Part shown: piece after piece, positions 1-6,856 of the stretch
Layout of the letters: the number at the start of each line of letters is the position of its first letter
Position numbering within the stretch: position 1 is the first letter of the stretch
Assembly: GCA_903844665.1 (NCBI GenBank)
Contig: CAIMUS010000317.1
Location: forward strand, 1-56,564
Length of the DNA stretch: 56,564 nt
Direction of reading: 5' to 3'
Origin: an uncultured Pseudomonadota bacterium
GTDB taxonomy: Bacteria > Pseudomonadota > Gammaproteobacteria > Competibacterales > Competibacteraceae
Translations under genes and position numbers: made by a program
The notes under the pieces: model-generated
The model's database searches: none
The model's input: only the letters and a program-made list of their open reading frames with translations
Told to the model about the DNA's origin: nothing

Positions 1-158
1 AATCCCTCTAAAAAGGTTCTCTTCGTCTCAGAAAAAACCTGGTGACACTCCATACATTGATACAGTTTTCGGGCTCCATTGCTCTTCGTTTCATAGACGC
101 TATAATCTTCTATATGCTCCGAAAGACAGTGAGGACAACACCGTGAGTTTGGCATCAT
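1..158 (-). CDS. IS transposase, N-terminal zinc-ribbon part (partial)
   Basis: The frame runs off the left edge of the window, so only about 52 N-terminal residues are visible. They carry a zinc ribbon of the kind that starts many small transposases: a CPHC knuckle near residue 8 and a CMEC knuckle near residue 37, then an FSET motif. The start is the ATG at 158, with GGAGG four bases upstream; a second ATG follows directly. The sequence between this start and about position 236 probably is the IS terminus, because the neighbouring thioesterase frame loses its start codon there. The IS family cannot be fixed from this fragment; an IS1-type element is possible. Role: DNA transposition. Confidence 0.6.
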   Translation of the reverse strand, partial: MMPNSRCCPHCLSEHIEDYSVYETKSNGARKLYQCMECHQVFSETKRTFLEG

Positions 159-235
159 GAACCTCCGCACAAAGTTGGCTTTATCATCCGAATAGTTTAA
201 TATATTCAGTTGGTTATCGCAACAATCATACTGAA

Positions 236-659
236 CCAGTACCCACCACGCCGATTGCGGTTAGATTCCGCGACCTGGATGCGATGGGTCATGTGAACAA
301 CGCGGTCTTTTTTACCTATTTTGAAGAAGGAAGAAAAGCCTTCTTTTCTAAAATTTTACCCGTCTCCGATCACTCTATATTTCCCTTTATTCTGGCTCAT
401 AGCCGCTGTGATTATCTGCAACCCATTGCCATGGATACCCCGCTATTGCTACAGCTATGGGTCAAAAAAAATGAGCCGCAAGCGCTTTGATTTAGGCTAC
501 CAATTAGTGAGTGCTTCGGATGAATCCCTGGTCTATGCCAGAGGTGAGTCGGTTCAGGTATGCTTTGATTACGGGCGGAATCAGTCGATGCTCATTCCAG
601 CGGAATTAAAGCAAAAGCTGGCTGCTTATCAACACTTTGACGCTGGAGAGGGAGGCTGA
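236..659 (+). pseudogene. acyl-CoA thioesterase (YbgC/FadM-like hotdog fold), broken
   Basis: The frame reads RFRDLDAMGHVNN, the hallmark of 4-hydroxybenzoyl-CoA thioesterase-like hotdog proteins, with the catalytic Asp in the DLDAMGHVNN motif. Two faults are visible. The open frame upstream of the motif contains no ATG, GTG or TTG back to a stop at 158-160, so the true start was lost, probably to the adjacent IS. Second, the frame shifts inside a run of eight A at about 465-472; the downstream half (KRFDLGYQLVSASDES to the stop at 659) continues in another frame. An indel in the A tract (or a sequencing error there) would explain this. The intact protein would have hydrolysed acyl-CoA esters. 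Confidence is high for the family and moderate for true inactivation. Confidence 0.75.
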
Positions 660-695
660 AGCGCTCGATCGCCGGGATTCAACCCAGCCTGTAAA

Positions 696-780
696 TTGGG
701 GTGAGGAACCAACCCCAACATTTCATGTAGGGGATTACGTTGGGGTTCCTGCGTCACCTCAACCTACGGACCTACGGACC
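696..780. repeat. palindromic intergenic repeat
   Basis: Inverted arms containing AGGAACCAACCCCAAC and GTTGGGGTTCCT lie about 35 bases apart, followed by repeated CCTACGGA. A related sequence recurs at 16014-16046. It fills most of the 222-base gap between the broken thioesterase and the ParS/RES genes; no gene is seen there. Confidence 0.6.
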
Positions 781-881
781 TGAGCAGATGAGGTAACCGA
801 ATCCACAAGCTCTGATCGACGCCCTTGTCCTCTGGGCAACTTGCCCCCATAATAAAGGCATCTTGCCAATGAGACTTTATC

Positions 882-1337
882 ATGGTTGCTACCGCCCAAC
901 TTTCGACCGATACCGGCCAGGCCAATCTCTATGGCCGCATGCAGACGGCGCTGGAGGTCGAAGCCATCGAATCTGAAAAAGATCTGCTACGACTGGTGGA
1001 AGACCGGTTGTCCATTCAGGTGATCGGCGCCCTGGTCAAACACGGTCTGACCGATAACGAAATCTATACCCTCATCATTCCCCGGCGCACGCTGGCGCAT
1101 CGCAAGCTCAAGCGCGAACCGCTGAGTCAGGAAGAATCCGGGCGCGCTGTTCGGGTGGCCAGAATCAGCGCCCTTGCCGAGGCCGTGTTCGGCGATCCGG
1201 CCCAGGCATTGCGCTGGCTGCGCAAGCCCAAGCAACGTTTCGAGGGGCGCACTCCCCTTGAACTGCTGGCCACCGAGACCGGCGCCCGGTTGGTGGAGGA
1301 AATGCTCTATCAGATCGATGAAGGTCTGTTTGCCTGA
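882..1337 (+). CDS. ParS/Xre-MbcA-like antitoxin (DUF2384)
   Basis: A 151-residue protein of the Xre/ParS antitoxin family, the normal partner of RES toxins. The N-terminal half (residues about 30-75) is the helix-turn-helix region, with GLTDNEIYTLIIPRRTLAHRK typical of the family; the C-terminal half carries the DUF2384 region with ARISALAEAVFGDPAQALRWL and TPLELLATETGARLVEEML. In this family the C-terminal segment plugs the toxin active site and the complex represses its own promoter. The stop codon shares one base with the start of the RES toxin at 1337, so the two genes are translationally coupled. The length is normal and the gene looks intact. Confidence 0.9.
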   Translation: MVATAQLSTDTGQANLYGRMQTALEVEAIESEKDLLRLVEDRLSIQVIGALVKHGLTDNEIYTLIIPRRTLAHRKLKREPLSQEESGRAVRVARISALAEAVFGDPAQALRWLRKPKQRFEGRTPLELLATETGARLVEEMLYQIDEGLFA

Positions 1338-1783
1338 TGCGGGTCTGGCGCATCAGCAACTACGCCACCCTGGATGGCAGCGGCGGTTTGCGAGCGTCAG
1401 CCCGCTGGCACAGCAAAGGCCGACTCATCATCTATTGCGCGCCCAACCCGGCGACGGCTTTGCTGGAAATGCTGGTCCACGGCGAGCTTGAGGCTGGCGA
1501 TCTGCCTATCCAGTATCAACTGCTCAAAATCGACATTCCCGACGATATCCCTTACGAGACCGTTGCACTCGATAGCCTGCCCGTCGACTGGCGGCGCAAC
1601 AGCAGCATCACCCGGCAGATCGGAGACGCCTGGCTGGCCGCGGGTCGTACCGCGCTGCTCGTTGTGCCGAGCACCATTGTCCCGGAGACTGATAATATTC
1701 TGATCAATCCGGCTCATCCCGATAGCGGCCGGATTCGCATTATCGGCAGTCAACCCTGTAGGCTCGATGAACGTCTGCTCTAA
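1337..1783 (+). CDS. RES-domain toxin
   Basis: A 148-residue RES family protein. Known RES toxins degrade NAD+ and stop growth. Family features visible are the N-terminal RVWRIS start, the Arg in ARWHSKG (residues about 22-28), the Tyr just after it, the Glu in TALLEMLVHGE (about 40-50), the Ser in LLVVPST and the C-terminal NILINPAHPDSGRIRI segment. The gene overlaps the upstream antitoxin by one base, the usual antitoxin-toxin order. No truncation is seen, so this is probably an active pair. That NAD+ is the substrate is inferred from the family. Confidence 0.9.
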   Translation: MRVWRISNYATLDGSGGLRASARWHSKGRLIIYCAPNPATALLEMLVHGELEAGDLPIQYQLLKIDIPDDIPYETVALDSLPVDWRRNSSITRQIGDAWLAAGRTALLVVPSTIVPETDNILINPAHPDSGRIRIIGSQPCRLDERLL

Positions 1784-1843
1784 ACCTGGACCGGGCTGTG
1801 CTAAAGTTTGCAAATCATTTGCCCGATTCATCAACTGTTAACG

Positions 1844-1875
1844 CCTCCTGCATGGCTGCGGGGCGATGCAGGAGG
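1844..1875. terminator. hairpin downstream of RES toxin
   Basis: A perfect 10-bp stem (CCTCCTGCAT / ATGCAGGAGG) with a 12-base loop follows the RES stop codon by about 60 bases. It could terminate the TA transcript, but no T run follows, so it may instead be a small palindromic repeat. Confidence 0.4.
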
Positions 1876-1912
1876 TTGACCATGATGACCAATCAAGCAG
1901 AGGAGATTTACG

Positions 1913-2236
1913 ATGGACATTTCTGAAATTGCAGCCGCAGTGACGGGTTGTCTTGCACCGGCGTTACCGTATCTGGTCAAGGCAGGCGAGAAAGGCGCCG
2001 AAACCATCGGCGAAAGGCTGGGGAGCGGGACATGGGAAACGGCCAAGGCCTTGTGGCGGCTGCTTAACCCCATCATAGAAGCCAATCCTGTAGTGGCGGC
2101 AGCGGCGCGGGACATGGCGGAGGAACCGGATGATACCGATGCCCAGGCCGCCCTGCGCTTTCAGTTGAAGAAGCTGCTGGCCGCCGATGAGCAGTTGGCG
2201 GCGGCGTTGCAGCAACTGGTGGAGGGGGCTGGTTAA
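1913..2236 (+). CDS. small helical protein of unknown function
   Basis: A 107-residue protein, preceded by AGAGGAG at a suitable distance. It is Ala/Leu/Glu-rich and predicted helical. It has a hydrophobic N-terminus (MDISEIAAAVTGCLAPALPYLVKAG cut into helices), a central WETAKALWRLL segment, and a C-terminal LRFQLKKLLAADEQLAAAL stretch. It resembles, by eye, N-terminal helical modules of NTPase or WD40 conflict proteins in cyanobacteria and proteobacteria, but here it stands alone. It lies between two TA modules and transcribes in the same direction. I do not recognise a named family; a regulatory or adaptor role would be a guess. Confidence 0.6.
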   Translation: MDISEIAAAVTGCLAPALPYLVKAGEKGAETIGERLGSGTWETAKALWRLLNPIIEANPVVAAAARDMAEEPDDTDAQAALRFQLKKLLAADEQLAAALQQLVEGAG

Positions 2237-2332
2237 CCAGCCCGTAGCTTCGTAGGGTGAATTGGCAGCAAAGTCGTTTCGCCGAACCACCGGCCTGGCC
2301 ACCACCCAGGAAGGTGGCAACCGGGAAGCCTT

Positions 2333-2399
2333 GTAGGGTGGGCACGGCCCACCATTCTAACCGGGGTTCAAAGGAAAACGTGGGCTGTGCCCACCCTAC
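2333..2399. repeat. palindromic repeat (GTAGGGTGGGC family)
   Basis: The arms GTAGGGTGGGCACGGCCCAC and GTGGGCTGTGCCCACCCTAC pair across a loop of about 27 bases. A second copy lies at 27711-27776, where it overlaps the start of brnT. This is a REP-like dispersed element. Confidence 0.8.
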
Positions 2400-2455
2400 C
2401 CGGCTACCCGGCTGGAGCAGAAGCTGAAGCCGAAGTTCAACCTGAGTGGTGATCC

Positions 2456-2866
2456 ATGTTTGAGGAAGTGGTAAAGCCGCCAGATACCGTTCTTTCCCAG
2501 GCGGTGGCGTTGTTACAGCAACGCTTCGATCCGGTCGCCATCTTGCTGTATGGCTCTTACGCCCGGCGGCGGGCCCATCCTGGAAGCGATATTGACCTGG
2601 TTATTTTCCAACCCCGCTGCGAGCCCGATATCTTCGAACTGAACCTCGCCAGGATCGATCTGGAAGACCTTTGCAGGCGCCCGATCGATCTGGTGATACT
2701 GGAAGAAGCATCACCGGTGCTCGCCATGCAAATCTTGCGCAATCACCAACTACTCGCTTTGCAGGATCGGCGCCCGTTGGACGCTTTTGTGGTGAAAATT
2801 CTGACCGACTATGCCGATTTAAAAATCGTGCGGCGTCCTATTGAAGAAGCACTACTTAAATCATGA
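2456..2866 (+). CDS. mntA: MntA-type nucleotidyltransferase antitoxin
   Basis: A 136-residue minimal nucleotidyltransferase. The GSYARRR...GSDIDLVIF segment (residues about 35-52) matches the family motif GSx10DxD, with the two Asp that bind metal. In characterised MntA/HepT pairs this protein adenylylates a tyrosine of the HepT RNase and silences it. The gene overlaps the next gene by four bases (ATGA), so the two are coupled. The length is normal. The assignment of antitoxin role rests on the partner and the intact motif. Confidence 0.88.
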   Translation: MFEEVVKPPDTVLSQAVALLQQRFDPVAILLYGSYARRRAHPGSDIDLVIFQPRCEPDIFELNLARIDLEDLCRRPIDLVILEEASPVLAMQILRNHQLLALQDRRPLDAFVVKILTDYADLKIVRRPIEEALLKS

Positions 2867-3279
2867 TCGACGATATTATCCTGGCTAAACTCGCGATTAT
2901 CCGCCGCTGTCTGCAACGCATCCAAAGCAAAACCGGCGGTGATCCTGAAGCGATCGATGATATCGATATTCAGGATATTGTCGTGCTGAATTTACAACGC
3001 GCCATTCAAGCGACTATCGATCTGGCTGCCCAGTTGATAACGATCCATCAATGGGGATTACCGGCCAGCCTCAAGGAGCATTTCACCTTGCTCGCCGGGC
3101 AGGGGTTAATTGATCAGGAATTGAGCCGCCATCTGGAAGCGATGGTGGGATTTAGAAATATCGCCGTGCATGAATATCAAGCCCTCGATGTTGCTATCCT
3201 GAAGCGCGTTTTGCGGGAAAGATTGGAAGACTTTGCCGCCTTTGAAAGCGCAGTGAAACGCTTTCTACACCCGTCTTAA
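2863..3279 (+). CDS. hepT: HepT-like RNase toxin (DUF86)
   Basis: A 138-residue helical DUF86/HEPN protein. The RNase motif Rx4HxY is present as RNIAVHEY at about residues 103-110; its Tyr is the residue modified by MntA in studied systems. The start overlaps the mntA stop. HEPN toxins of this type cut RNA and halt growth when unmodified. All key residues are present, so the pair is probably functional. It sits directly upstream of hisC, which begins 60 bases later in the same direction. Confidence 0.88.
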   Translation: MIDDIILAKLAIIRRCLQRIQSKTGGDPEAIDDIDIQDIVVLNLQRAIQATIDLAAQLITIHQWGLPASLKEHFTLLAGQGLIDQELSRHLEAMVGFRNIAVHEYQALDVAILKRVLRERLEDFAAFESAVKRFLHPS

Positions 3280-3339
3280 CAGTCAGGCTAATTTTAGCCT
3301 TTACCGAAATCATCGAATGACAGCAAGCAGGTAATCTCC

Positions 3340-4455
3340 ATGCACTGCGACTTTATCGAACTGGTGGCGCCCGGCGTGCGGGCGCTGCAACCCTATCAGC
3401 CCGGTAAACCGGACAGCGAAGTCCGCCGGGAATACGGCCTTACCGAAGTCATCAAACTGGCCTCCAATGAGAATCCTCTCGGCCCCAGCCCGAAAGCGCT
3501 GGCGGCAGTGCGCGACTGTCTGGGCGAACTGGCCCGCTACCCGGACGGCAACGGGTTTGAATTGAAAGCCGCCCTGTCGACCCATTTGAACGTCTCTCCC
3601 GACGGTATCACCCTGGGCAATGGTTCCAACGATGTGCTGGAAATCGTCGCCCGTACCTTTCTCACTCCTGACCACGCCAGCGTGTTTGCCCGGCATGCCT
3701 TTGCCGTTTATCCACTGGTAACCCAGGCAATTGGCGCTGAAGCACGAGTCGCTGCAGCCAATCCGCCCGAGCACGCGATGCCTTATGGTCATAATCTGGA
3801 GGCCATGGCCGCCCAGGTCGACGAACAGACCCGCGTGGTGTTCATCGCCAATCCCAACAACCCGACCGGCACCTGGCTGTCCAGCACGGAGTTGGAAGGG
3901 TTTCTGACGGGCCTGCCCAGGAACGTAGTGGTGGTGGTGGATGAAGCCTACGCCGAGTACGTCGAGGCAGCGGATTATCCCGACACCATCCCCTGGGTGG
4001 AGCGGTTCCCGAATCTGGTCGTCACCCGCACCTTTTCCAAAGCCTATGGTCTGGCCGGCTTGCGAGTTGGGTATGCAGTGTCCCATCCACAAGTGGCGAA
4101 TCTGCTCAACCGGGTACGGCAGCCCTTCAACGTCAGTATTCCGGCTCAGGTGGTAGCGGTCGCGGCGCTTAGCGATAGCGAGCATCTGGAGCGTAGCCGG
4201 CAGGTCAATCGGGAAGGGATGGCCTTGATGAAAAGCGCATTGGCTGGGATGGGTCTGCGGTATCTGCCGTCCGTTGGCAATTTCCTGTGCGTCGATATGG
4301 GCCGGCCTGGGTTGGAAATATTCGAGGCGTTGCTGCGCCGGGGCGTGACCGTAAGGCCGGTGGCTAATTACGGATTGCCCAATTTCCTGCGGATTACCAT
4401 TGGTACCGAGCGGGAGAATCGGAAGTTGATTGAGACGCTACGAGAAGTATTGTAG
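3340..4455 (+). CDS. hisC: histidinol-phosphate aminotransferase
   Basis: A 371-residue fold-type I PLP aminotransferase of the HisC family. It catalyses the transfer of an amino group from glutamate to imidazole-acetol phosphate in histidine synthesis. Visible landmarks are LASNENPLGPSP near residue 45, NPNNPTGTW (about 170), VVDEAYAEYV (about 200), and the PLP-lysine motif TFSKAYGLAGLRVGY at about 232-246. The N-terminal VRALQPYQPGKP is typical of HisC. Other his genes are not nearby; stand-alone second copies of hisC are common in proteobacteria, and some act on aromatic amino acids, so the physiological substrate is not certain. Confidence 0.92.
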   Translation: MHCDFIELVAPGVRALQPYQPGKPDSEVRREYGLTEVIKLASNENPLGPSPKALAAVRDCLGELARYPDGNGFELKAALSTHLNVSPDGITLGNGSNDVLEIVARTFLTPDHASVFARHAFAVYPLVTQAIGAEARVAAANPPEHAMPYGHNLEAMAAQVDEQTRVVFIANPNNPTGTWLSSTELEGFLTGLPRNVVVVVDEAYAEYVEAADYPDTIPWVERFPNLVVTRTFSKAYGLAGLRVGYAVSHPQVANLLNRVRQPFNVSIPAQVVAVAALSDSEHLERSRQVNREGMALMKSALAGMGLRYLPSVGNFLCVDMGRPGLEIFEALLRRGVTVRPVANYGLPNFLRITIGTERENRKLIETLREVL

Positions 4456-4711
4456 CGGCGTAGCCTGGATGGAGCGGGAGTAGGGGCGCGATTAATCGCG
4501 CCCCTACTAAAGCTAAAGCCATTGTCTCATGATCGACTTGCTGTAAAGCCTTTTGGATATGATTTACTTCGTTTTCGTCGAAAAGAGCCTCGCCGCATTG
4601 GGTACATACCCAAGCCGGAATTGATTCCCACGTAATATGATATCCGTTCCGATCTACACTAAACGGCGCAGTCCCTCTAATTAACTTACCTTTACAATAA
4701 AGACATTCCAT
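4394..4711 (-). CDS. YgiT-type zinc-finger protein (orphan antitoxin-like), extended tail
   Basis: A 105-residue frame starting with two zinc knuckles, CLYC (residues 3-6) and CTQCGEAL (about 36-43), followed by the family helix EVNHIQKALQQVD. This is the N-terminal domain of MqsA/YgiT-type antitoxins. From about residue 66 onward the frame reads through a perfect palindrome (4479-4508) and then antisense into the 3' end of hisC, so the tail is unlikely to be ancestral and the gene may have lost its original end. No MqsR or DUF4258 toxin is adjacent. It follows a DUF3368 gene on the same strand by about 25 bases. Confidence 0.6.
   Translation of the reverse strand: MECLYCKGKLIRGTAPFSVDRNGYHITWESIPAWVCTQCGEALFDENEVNHIQKALQQVDHETMALALVGARLIAPLLPLHPGYAATILLVASQSTSDSPARYQW
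4479..4508. repeat. perfect palindrome between convergent genes
   Basis: AGTAGGGGCGCG and CGCGCCCCTACT flank ATTAAT, giving a perfect 30-base palindrome just after the hisC stop. It could act as a bidirectional terminator, but it also resembles a dispersed GTAGGGGCG repeat common in bacterial genomes. It encodes part of the tail of the YgiT-type frame. Confidence 0.7.
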
Positions 4712-4736
4712 TGCAACCGCGTGTTAGGCGGTGCCA

Positions 4737-5234
4737 CTATGCTTTTGAAGCAGTTTCACCAGCCAGTGCCAAGATGCGCTCACGGATTTCTTCCGACAGC
4801 CACATCCCAGTTTCACTCAAGCGATTGACGAAAGGCTCAATTCTCACGGTCAAACTTTGCGATTTGGCCTCCAGCAGCACTTTCAACGTTCCCCACACCA
4901 TCAGGCCAGCGGCCTGTGCCGTCCGACGAGCCAGCAGGTCGTCCAGAAGAACTACACGGGTTCTGCTTTCCAGGGCCAAGGCCATCGCGGCCAATTCGCC
5001 CGGTCCCAAGTCCAGGGATAACCACTCTGACGGCGTGGCGCGCGGGTCAACAATCTGAAGCCAACTGTAAATGCTCGGATTGGGGACATCAAACCCTCGC
5101 CGTTGACCTTCCTTAAGTTCTTCCACTACTGCTGTTGGCACCCAAACATTGCTGAATAGCTTGGGAAGCCACTCAATAGCTTGGATGCGATAAAGATAGA
5201 CTAGAGGCGAGGTGTTGCTGATGGCGTCAGGCAT
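4737..5234 (-). CDS. DUF3368 PIN-like toxin
   Basis: A 165-residue DUF3368 protein, a PIN-related putative nuclease that is regularly paired with UPF0175 antitoxins. Visible features are the N-terminal NTSPLVYL motif with its family Asp/Asn-Thr-Ser, the central GPGELAAMALALE helix, and VVLLDDLLARRTAQAAGL carrying the acidic pair expected at the active site. The upstream UPF0175 gene overlaps its start by eight bases. Length is as expected. RNase activity is inferred from the PIN fold. Confidence 0.85.
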   Translation of the reverse strand: MPDAISNTSPLVYLYRIQAIEWLPKLFSNVWVPTAVVEELKEGQRRGFDVPNPSIYSWLQIVDPRATPSEWLSLDLGPGELAAMALALESRTRVVLLDDLLARRTAQAAGLMVWGTLKVLLEAKSQSLTVRIEPFVNRLSETGMWLSEEIRERILALAGETASKA

Positions 5235-5478
5235 GGTGCTGTTCTAGGTCGTTCAGTTCTGCCTGAAACGGAAACACCTTGTAGCGGCCCAAGGCCAATA
5301 AAAACTCGACGCGGGGCATGCCCGCCAACTCCGCCGCCCGACCGGACGATAGTCGCCCCAGTTCATACAGTTTTACCGCGGCCAGGAGGCGCAGTTCGCG
5401 TGCAAAAGAGGCTTCGTCCGTCTTTTCGGCTAAAAGCACCTTATCGGGGATATCGAGGGTGATTTGCCGTGTGGTCAT
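5227..5478 (-). CDS. UPF0175 family antitoxin
   Basis: An 83-residue protein with a ribbon-like N-terminus (ITLDIPDKV) and the family's helix-turn-helix core, ELGRLSSGRAAELAGMPRVEFLLAL, at residues about 38-62. UPF0175 proteins bind DNA and neutralise a DUF3368 partner. It precedes the DUF3368 gene and overlaps it. A ribosome-binding-like AGGAGA lies just upstream of the ATG at 5478. The pair ends about 75 bases from an attC site. Confidence 0.85.
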   Translation of the reverse strand: MTTRQITLDIPDKVLLAEKTDEASFARELRLLAAVKLYELGRLSSGRAAELAGMPRVEFLLALGRYKVFPFQAELNDLEQHHA

Positions 5479-5554
5479 GCTGTCTTCTCCTGTTTCACCC
5501 GATTCTACACGGTTTTGGAATTGAGATGCGGCGATGGTTTCCAGGCGCTCCGCC

Positions 5555-5632
5555 GTCTAACGTTTGACATGAGCGGCGGCTAACGGCGGGCGAAGCCCGC
5601 TGTTAGACGTCCGCTCGATGGAAGGGTTAGGC
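5555..5632 (-). other. attC-like integron recombination site
   Basis: On the plus strand the site begins with GTCTAAC (fits RYYYAAC) and ends with GTTAGGC (fits GTTRRRY). Inside, ATGAGCGG pairs with CCGCTCGAT leaving one extrahelical G, and the centre is a hairpin (CTAAC..CGGGC GAA GCCCG..GTTAG). The extra base lies in the right arm, which orients the site on the minus strand. That fits the gene upstream on that strand, whose TGA stop ends at 5634, directly beside GCCTAAC. This is the architecture of an integron gene cassette. No integrase gene is in the window. Confidence 0.75.
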
Positions 5633-5633
5633 G

Positions 5634-6698
5634 TCATGCCGATGCGAGCAAACAATTTGCGTACGTACCTTCATCAATTGCCGCCTCGTAGAGTAGTTCA
5701 ACACACTCTGCCTGGCCAGTCGCGATTGGGTTCGGATCACGGCGGACCCTCTGAGATGTCAATCGCGGTGGGTCGAGCGAGAACACCCTGTCAGCTCGCG
5801 GGCCAAGCCAGAGCTGGAAGTTGTGGAGCAATGGCCAACTGTCTGGAGGAAGGTTCGAGACACCCTCGATGAAGAGGAACTTCAAGACAAGGCGGAGCCT
5901 CGCGCCTCGAAGGTCTGCGAGATTCCAGTTCATTGGCTGGTGCACGGGGTCAGCAACGAGTTTGAAGACGTGATCGACAAGTACGCTGCTGTCAAGAGCA
6001 AGAACGTCGCCGATTTCGTGGGTTTTGGGAGCGTTGATAAGCCGCACCGACTTGTTCGGTGATGGGCCTCCGTCGGCTTTGGGAAACGTCACCTCGAACT
6101 CAACGCTCGGAACGGCAAGCAAAGGGTGGTTCCTCCCCTTCGCGTCTGCGATGGCGCCTCGCGTGAGGGCGGAGACGGTGTGGCTGACTTCGCGCTGAAA
6201 TGGGTTGTAGCCAGGTTGCTCTTGCTTGAAGAACCCGGCCCGCGCTATGGCGCCGTCTGCGTACTCAATGTAGCCGCTCTGGTGAAAGACTCGACCCTTG
6301 GAAACTCCGGGAGGTAGGCCGACAGGTGGAGGCGGCAGCGGTTTGTCAGGCGAGAAAGCGCGGAAGCCTGCTGCGCTCTCAAAAAGGCTCGCCAAGTCCT
6401 CGTCAGTTGCCTCCATCTTGAGCGACAAGAAGAGCCCACATGGAAATAGAGGAGCGTGGATTGCACGGACATCCCGTTGAATCTCTGTGAGTCCGTCCTC
6501 TACTCGCTGTTGCTTGCGGACTCGGTACCACTGCGCTACCAGCCAACTCATGAAGAAGAATGTCGGACCGAAGACGTTGACGACCTCGCGGACCGTCCAC
6601 TTTGCGAACGGGCGATCAAGAAAGTTGTACGCGGTCCAGGCCACGCCAAGCAGAAGCGGGAGCCAGAACTCGCGAAGCAGCTGGAGGATGACTCTCAT
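5634..6698 (-). CDS. integron-cassette membrane protein of unknown function
   Basis: A 354-residue protein with two N-terminal membrane helices (LLLGVAWTAYNFL about residues 16-28, and VFGPTFFFMSWLVAQWY about 42-58) followed by a large soluble domain rich in Pro and Phe. The domain contains a LPPPPVGLPPG proline stretch near residue 122 and a DVLALDSSVLVDHVFKLV segment. I recognise no family. The stop codon abuts the attC site, and the start ATG is preceded by TTTAGGCGTC, close to a recombined core site. The gene therefore looks like a cassette inserted as a unit. Codon use is less biased than in core neighbours. Function unknown. Confidence 0.75.
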   Translation of the reverse strand: MRVILQLLREFWLPLLLGVAWTAYNFLDRPFAKWTVREVVNVFGPTFFFMSWLVAQWYRVRKQQRVEDGLTEIQRDVRAIHAPLFPCGLFLSLKMEATDEDLASLFESAAGFRAFSPDKPLPPPPVGLPPGVSKGRVFHQSGYIEYADGAIARAGFFKQEQPGYNPFQREVSHTVSALTRGAIADAKGRNHPLLAVPSVEFEVTFPKADGGPSPNKSVRLINAPKTHEIGDVLALDSSVLVDHVFKLVADPVHQPMNWNLADLRGARLRLVLKFLFIEGVSNLPPDSWPLLHNFQLWLGPRADRVFSLDPPRLTSQRVRRDPNPIATGQAECVELLYEAAIDEGTYANCLLASA

Positions 6699-6856
6699 GA
6701 CGCCTAAACAAGTGATTAAATGGCTTCTGTATATCTACGTCTCCCGACCAGGGCACAGCTGGTGCACAGTCTAACGTAGTATTTTAGCATTCTACCGCAC
6801 GCCGAGAGGGAAGCATCCAGGTAACGGGGGAACATTGGACAAGTTGTAGCCTGATC

